From contig NMRA01000058.1 of NCBI GenBank assembly GCA_002633005.1, positions 577,247 to 641,246 of the forward strand: a stretch of DNA of 64,000 nt. The letters are read 5' to 3'. Source of the DNA: Phoronis australis. Its lineage: Eukaryota > Phoronida > Phoronidae. This document shows, piece by piece, positions 58,551 through 64,000 of the stretch; position 1 is the stretch's first letter; each line of letters opens with the position of its first letter. A model generated the notes under the pieces. It worked only from the letters and a program-made list of their open reading frames with translations, had not been told where the DNA came from and made no database searches. The translations under genes were made by a program, and so were the position numbers.

Positions 58551-58919
58551 GTAAGTGTTGCTCCTAGTAGAAGCTTAGATGACCGCTCTACTGCTTGCAA
58601 CACGTACGGTGAAGTACAGCATGTGCTATTGATCCAGCACCCGACGAGGGTACCTAATCTGCGCTGGAGTCGATGTACATTTCATTGTTACAATGTTTGA
58701 ATACTCAGGGTACATAGATTAAAGTTTCACGGAGTATGTTACCTTTATTGTCACAGTACGCACCAACAACCATGACTTTGTCTCAACATATATTGAGTAT
58801 AGTGAACACCCACCACAAAACTCGTGTCCTAGTACTTTAGTACTAGTGTTGACCTTATGAAGCTTCATTATTCCACGACCTTACGAACTCCACAGTTATA
58901 ATCGTGTTTGCTTAATGTG

Positions 58920-59065
58920 AGAGGAGGCAGTGTATCCTAGCGGGATAACTATTGCTTCCTTCGCAACGGTCGTGGGTTCGAGTCCACTTGGGGTACACTG
59001 TTAGACCCTGTTCAAAGTCAGGTTTTGGGCTTCTCAGCTTGGTTTCAACTACACATCAATAAAGC
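58920..59065 (+). mobile_element. tRNA-derived SINE, copy 2
   Basis: A tRNA-like head at 58928-59000: 7-bp acceptor-like stem CAGTGTA/TACACTG, an anticodon-like hairpin TTGC-TTCCTTC-GCAA (CCT in anticodon position), and a B box GGGTTCGAGTCC. The B box sits too close to the 5' end for a true T arm, so it is not a working tRNA. The body (CTGTTAGACCC, GTCA, CTTCTCAGCT) matches copy 1 at 12800-12933 on the other strand. Confidence 0.7.
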
Positions 59066-59088
59066 ATAACAATGTTTCCACGTGATCA

Positions 59089-59182
59089 GTGCAATGGGCC
59101 TACATGAGCCCATCTCATGGGCTGCGCAGCACTGAAAAAATGTGGGGCTCTATAGTCCCCCCAAGCTGCGCCGCCATTGCAC
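59089..59182. mobile_element. GC-rich MITE, monomer form
   Basis: Ends GTGCAATGG (59089-59097) and CCATTGCAC (59174-59182) are perfect inverses. The inside has CTGCGCAGCACTGAAAAAA, GTGGGGCTCTATAG and a C run, as in each half of the dimer at 41187-41330. It directly follows the SINE. Confidence 0.7.
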
Positions 59183-62100
59183 CTGTAGTTTAATTTGATT
59201 ACGTTTAAGATTACACGTATCTTATGTATCCGATATTTGTGTGACCATTTTTTCATAATCTCACTATTACCACCATTGTCTTGAATATTTACTAAAATTG
59301 CATCACAAAATTAAGTGTTACGTATTGAAAATATTTTCCAAATCATATTCTCTCATTTTATCTAATCGTATATCCTTATCGCTTATATTATTATAGTATA
59401 TTTGTATTATGTTAATGTTTAGAGACGTGATGTCACATATGACTTCTGGCACCTAGCTATGTATACTTATACACTACGCATATCAAAGACATACTGCAAT
59501 CCAAACAGCTCTAAGATCCATCATATTGTGACGCTATTTAATAAGGAGTTTTAATTGCTTTAATATCGGTTGATTTGTAACCATAAATTTATTGACATGA
59601 TGATACCAGGCCATAATTTATAGTTAAGGCTGCGCATAAAACTAAAAAAATCAGGTTTGGCCGGCTTCGGAACATCATATCTCAGAAATGACTGACCGGA
59701 TTCACGCGATAGTACACTTAAATTATGAACTGTTCTCCAAATCACTGATAGGAAGTTTTGTTGGAGTGTTCCATTTTTGCATGAGGGGCGATCAAAAATG
59801 CGACTTACGTGATTTTTGTGCATGAAACGAAAGCGAAATGATAATTTAGAAAACTGTAACTGTTACAGTGTTTTTGAAAGATCTTTATATCATACAAAAT
59901 TTGGATCATCTCAAGGGTTCCCTTCTTTTACGATTACGTAAAATAATTTTTGATTAAAAGTCACATGTTTGTCATGTCTCCACTGATGCGCGTGTCACCC
60001 AATAAGACAACAATACGAATCTTTGGTTATTTTGTGTGACTAACTGTTGAAAAATGTGTTTTTCTCTGTATGCGAAATTTTGTCACCCCGTAACGCGAGA
60101 GTGTTGTTTGTTTATTTAAAACCGGTTGCCTATATCGAGCCTTTGAAGAGACTGCAAACAATACGTCATGAGCAACATGTTGTATGAATGACGTCGTATT
60201 CCTTCCTTAACCACGCCCACTGTCTAGGAATGACACGGTCAATCATGACGGGCAGGTAACTCGGTAATGAAATCGCCGTGCGTACGAGTGTCTTCAACGA
60301 GAGATTGTGTTGGGCGCCTGAGAGATAATAATCTTTCTTTGACAAAGTAATGAGCACGTGAAGGAGAGAGGTATTCGATGTAGGCAGGTAAGATATACGT
60401 GGTGGAATTAGCTGCCAGTGTTTTGGTCATTGATGAAACAACAGCGATGGTGAAGTCGCCCAAGTGTGTGACAGTGTCATAGAAGTACGTGTTGACAAAT
60501 CAAACTGGCGGAACTCGCATCGGCTTCGAAAACGTTTCGATATAGCTCCACGTTATTTCTATTTCTACTTTGTTGTTCACATGTTGTTTTTATCGAAGGG
60601 AGACAAAATGTACCGCTTCATATCTTACTTTATTAGTCATTCTCAAATAGCACAAACGGTAAAAGCTGAAAAGCATTAACGACGGAAGCACCCGTCACAA
60701 TATGAGCGAGGCTGAGAACCATGTTATTACAGGGTGTCACACTTAATGAACGTCTTTGGGCTAAGTTGCCCTTTCCTCTTATTCCCAACTGAGATTTCAG
60801 AGCATTAAGCTCGCACGATCTGAGGACAGATTTGGTGTGTGTCCTCACTAACTGAGTGTGTCATAGATGTGACTAACGCGGTTAAAACATCCCGGAAGAG
60901 ATGACTCGCGCCGATTGGTTTCATTCATTGATCAGTCTGTGGCTGTTTTAAAAATACTGGGCCTCCAATACTGGTCACCAAAAGCGTACCAGGTAAGATG
61001 GGGGAGCACTTTTGGACCGGGATTCAGGAGGCCCGACCAGATCGGACCCGTTTGCACCTTTTTGAACCGGTTTTCAGATTAGTTCCGTGATCTATCCCTT
61101 TCGTAGGTATTCTTAAACAGTGAATTTTAACCCATTGAACTCGAAACAGGACAAGAAGAGATGCTATGTTGTAAAACATGAATACGAGACACATGCAACA
61201 CTAAACAATTTTTGGAATAAAGACAATATTGGAAATCCTTGTGTGGATTGGAAAAGAATTATGAACTGTGAATCCCTTTTCCCACCTTTCCGTGGAGAAT
61301 TCTGAAAGAAAGGGCACATTTTAAGGATAATGGCCGTGGAAAGTCATTCTTCTGAGCGGCACGTTCCGTATACCTCTACTGAGGGAGTCCATCAGTGATG
61401 TCTACGAAGTTGACGTGCCGAGCTGCTGCATACTATTGCGTATGCATTGATTTGTATCTTTGATCCGTACACTTTGCCAGAGGCTTACGCAAGTGCAGGT
61501 CAGTAGGCTAAACCCGAGTTGCCTTTCCGGGGACATGTCATACTCCAGCACGACTGAAGCTATTGCGATCACGTGATTAGCATGTAAATGCATGGCGATA
61601 ACTCGTGATGTCTTGGGTGATCTCGTTTTCACGACTTTCCTGTTTCTAGGATGCAGACCTGGTTCCAGTGCCCTATACGAGTTGGGTTGCTGAACTAGGC
61701 TAGCTTCAGATATGCCCGGTTAACGCGACCTAACGCATAAAACGTAGCCATCACGTCTTGCCGCTCGTGAAAGGTGTCTACAATAAATGCACGGTTTATA
61801 TAATGATTAGGAGATGGAACATGTTTGCAAATTTACAGAGTTGATGCTTCGATAAAAATGCATTTCAAATTTGCTGCTGAAGAATTTCGACTTAAATTAT
61901 GTTAACGCGTAAATGAGTCTCGTATATTTCAAATCAATGCAAAATTCCCACTGCCTGGTCATTGCTTCGTGTCTCGTATATAGCTTTACCCATTTTGTTA
62001 TTGAATTCGTAACAAAGAATCCAGCTCGCTTTAGAATTTGACGCTCTTCAGTTTAATACAATGACATAGAACTCACAGCGATTTATTTTACAAACACACA

Positions 62101-62630
62101 CACAAAGTAGACATATTTCGAAGACATGCAGATAAACGTGTCACTTTTGGAAGAAGTGTTATGGTTAAGTAATATTTTCTTAATGTATCACTGATAATAT
62201 TTAACGAACATGTGTGTATGTCGATGTGTGAAGTACCCATGTAATTCACTCTTCACAAACAGTGACACAGCGTTCCATGCCAGTGAATAAATTTGCGTCA
62301 CATTCAGAAAATCTCGGGTCCGGCCGCGGTCTTCACCTGGAAATAGAATCCTAGGTGTTCACGAAAGAAATATTTTTTAGAAATAGTCACGCCTGTGCAC
62401 TTTAACAGCACGCCGTATAAAGGTACGCTTATGTTCAATCCGTCCATTAGAGATAATAAACTTAGACTTAAAGCTTTAGCAATTTTAAACTAAGGAAGTG
62501 TCTGCCTCAGAATGGCATTCTCTGCTTTCCAAAGATATTTTAATATCTTAAATGGTGTATGACCTGCATTAACTGTAGTACCTGGATAATCCCCGTAGTC
62601 ACAAGAGATTTTCAATAGATTACGCTTTTT
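59183..62630. other. No gene supported apart from a dispersed repeat
   Basis: 59640-59900 is distantly similar to 63630-63870 (CGGAACATCAT, then GATTCA, TTTTGTGATTTTT, TTAGAAAA-TGTA in order). ORFs at 59560-59823 and 61120-61305 are unremarkable. Confidence 0.35.
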
Positions 62631-62638
62631 GCTTGCAG

Positions 62639-62700
62639 GCGATGTATTTAGCGCCATGGAATGTTACACAACTGGAGCCGAGCAAGCCTCTACCCAAAAG
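62639..62700 (+). CDS. Candidate exon carrying a start codon; gene would run off the right edge
   Basis: A well-formed acceptor (ACGCTTTTTGCTTGCAG) and a consensus donor (AAAAG/GTGAGT) bound 62 nt. An ATG with a perfect context (GCGCCATGG, 62656-62658) opens 15 codons (MECYTTGAEQASTQK) ending in phase 0, so this may be a 5' UTR/first-coding exon. Read in phase 0 from the acceptor it is also open (AMYLAPWNVTQLEPSKPLPK), so it might instead be an internal exon of the 56488 gene. Product unknown. Confidence 0.45.
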
Positions 62701-62938
62701 GTGAGTTCTTGATGGACAGTCCGAATTGTTAGGAAGCATGACTTAACTTCTGTCCTGTCTGATAAGATTTTAGGCAATTCAGCCAAACACTTGGAGACAT
62801 TTTCGTATTGAAACGTTGAATATTGAATAAGACCCAGCTGAGAATGTTTTAAGTAACGTTATGGACAAGTCTGTGCATTTGTCAACTGCACTGTAGACTG
62901 TAGAGCTAAACCCAACTGTCTGAAAGTAAGAAATCTGT

Positions 62939-63357
62939 GGCCGGTTGCATGAAACAGTCCCAAATAGGGACTCAACTAAGGTCCCTAAGTCTTTTTGCGT
63001 ATTTGTGTCTTAATGGACTCACAGATGAAATATTTTTCTATCATTTCATCTTTATTATGAGCTCCTCTTTGATTAATGACATTTTCTAATAATATAACTA
63101 AAAACCGAACCCAGAATTCATCGAAAATAATTTGTGACTCAGTCCTTAAATTGAGGGTGTTACATGAAAAGATCCTTAATTATTTTCAATAATATTGACA
63201 ATTCAACCTAGAGTTCACTCTTGATTTGTATCAAAGTAAAAAGTTGACTTTGTAATGAAACTAAAACAATACAAGAAAGGGCAATCGATGATTTCACAAG
63301 TCCAAAAATACGCCTTAGGTTTTTGGGAACTTAGCTGAGTCCCTAATAGCAACCGGG
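62939..63357. mobile_element. MITE with CCGGTTGC inverted ends
   Basis: Left GCCGGTTGCATGAAACAG...TAGGGACTCAACTAAG and right, inverted, CCCGGTTGCTATTAGGGACTCAGCTAAG. About 419 bp. The interior repeats AGGGACTCA-like words; no real ORF. Confidence 0.7.
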
Positions 63358-63359
63358 CA

Positions 63360-64000
63360 CTGGAAACTTTCGTTTTGACTTCACACCAGTACGCCACTGA
63401 CGGCGTCAAGTAACAACAACTTCCTAGTAAAATGAAACAAAAATGAAATGTACATTCCTAGCTGCATAACGGGTTTAACAATGAAAAATCTACTGATGTA
63501 AATATTCAAGATGCAATCTTAAAAACCCTGTTACACTTTTCTAGATTATTGTTTCTTTTCATTTCACAGCACCTTTCTAAAAAATCTTACAAATTCTAGT
63601 TTTTGACAGCATCTTAGGCAAAAATAATATGTTGAACTTATGCCATCGGAACATCATGGCTGATCGGATTCAGACGAAACTTCCAGGCCATGCTAGAAAT
63701 TGTTTTTAAAATTTCCGCTTTTTGCGTAAAGGGTTTTCAAATTAGAACTTTTGTGATTTTTAGGAACAAATCTTAACGTTGTACGAAATCATAACGAAAG
63801 TATATTTTAGAAAATTGTAGCAGCGTTTTAGAGATCTCATCTTGAAGATTTATATCAAGTAAAATATGATCGTGCTAATGCCACCGTTATTTTGCTATCA
63901 ATTTACTATTCGTTTTTGCTTAGTTTTACTTGAAGGCGTGGTAAAGTGATTCAATTAGTGTTTGATTGGAAAAAGTCAAAAATCAAATTTTACGGTCTCT
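63360..64000. other. Right edge of the window; dispersed repeat only
   Basis: 63630-63870 is the second, diverged copy of the repeat at 59640-59900. No exon supported. Confidence 0.4.

Overview
The window looks like about 64 kb of an animal nuclear genome, most likely a marine invertebrate. The evidence is AT-rich sequence (my estimate is near 60 percent A+T), small exons with GT/AG introns, a ZMYM1-like hAT transposase relic, tRNA-derived SINEs, many short inverted-repeat elements, and Penelope-like hammerhead cores. I cannot name the phylum. There are no prokaryotic operons, rRNA genes or CRISPR arrays. Base 23417 is an N. All calls are by eye, with no database search.

The best gene is on the minus strand, in nine coding exons from 16189 down to 8737, all joining in frame. 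It encodes a 348-residue type II membrane protein: a cytoplasmic tail, one membrane segment, a SEA domain and a sushi/CCP domain. Two more phase-0 exons (28150-28073 and 19403-19302) could give a longer cytoplasmic tail. One repeats a '[I/F]-S-G-x-L-Y-R' motif found in the exon before the membrane segment. If they belong to the gene, it spans about 19.4 kb, and its introns hold most of the repeats between 12 and 28 kb.

By region: 1-1.7 kb is a dead hAT transposase. 1.7-8.7 kb is intergenic with one MITE. 8.7-28.2 kb is the SEA/sushi gene with its intronic repeats: a SINE, two arrays of 145-bp units in opposite orientation, and a 1.84-kb TIR element. 28-45 kb is gene-poor. It holds minisatellites, hAT ends, MITEs, a broken transposon-like ORF at 40 kb, and a Penelope-like remnant between microsatellites at 40.7-41.8 kb. 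45.9-49.2 kb is a larger, interrupted copy of the TIR element. 49-64 kb is mostly non-coding, with isolated plus-strand first-exon candidates at 54.0, 56.5 and 62.6 kb.

Most remaining ORFs of 60-140 codons look like chance open frames. Single-exon predictions are given low confidence because no family was recognised.
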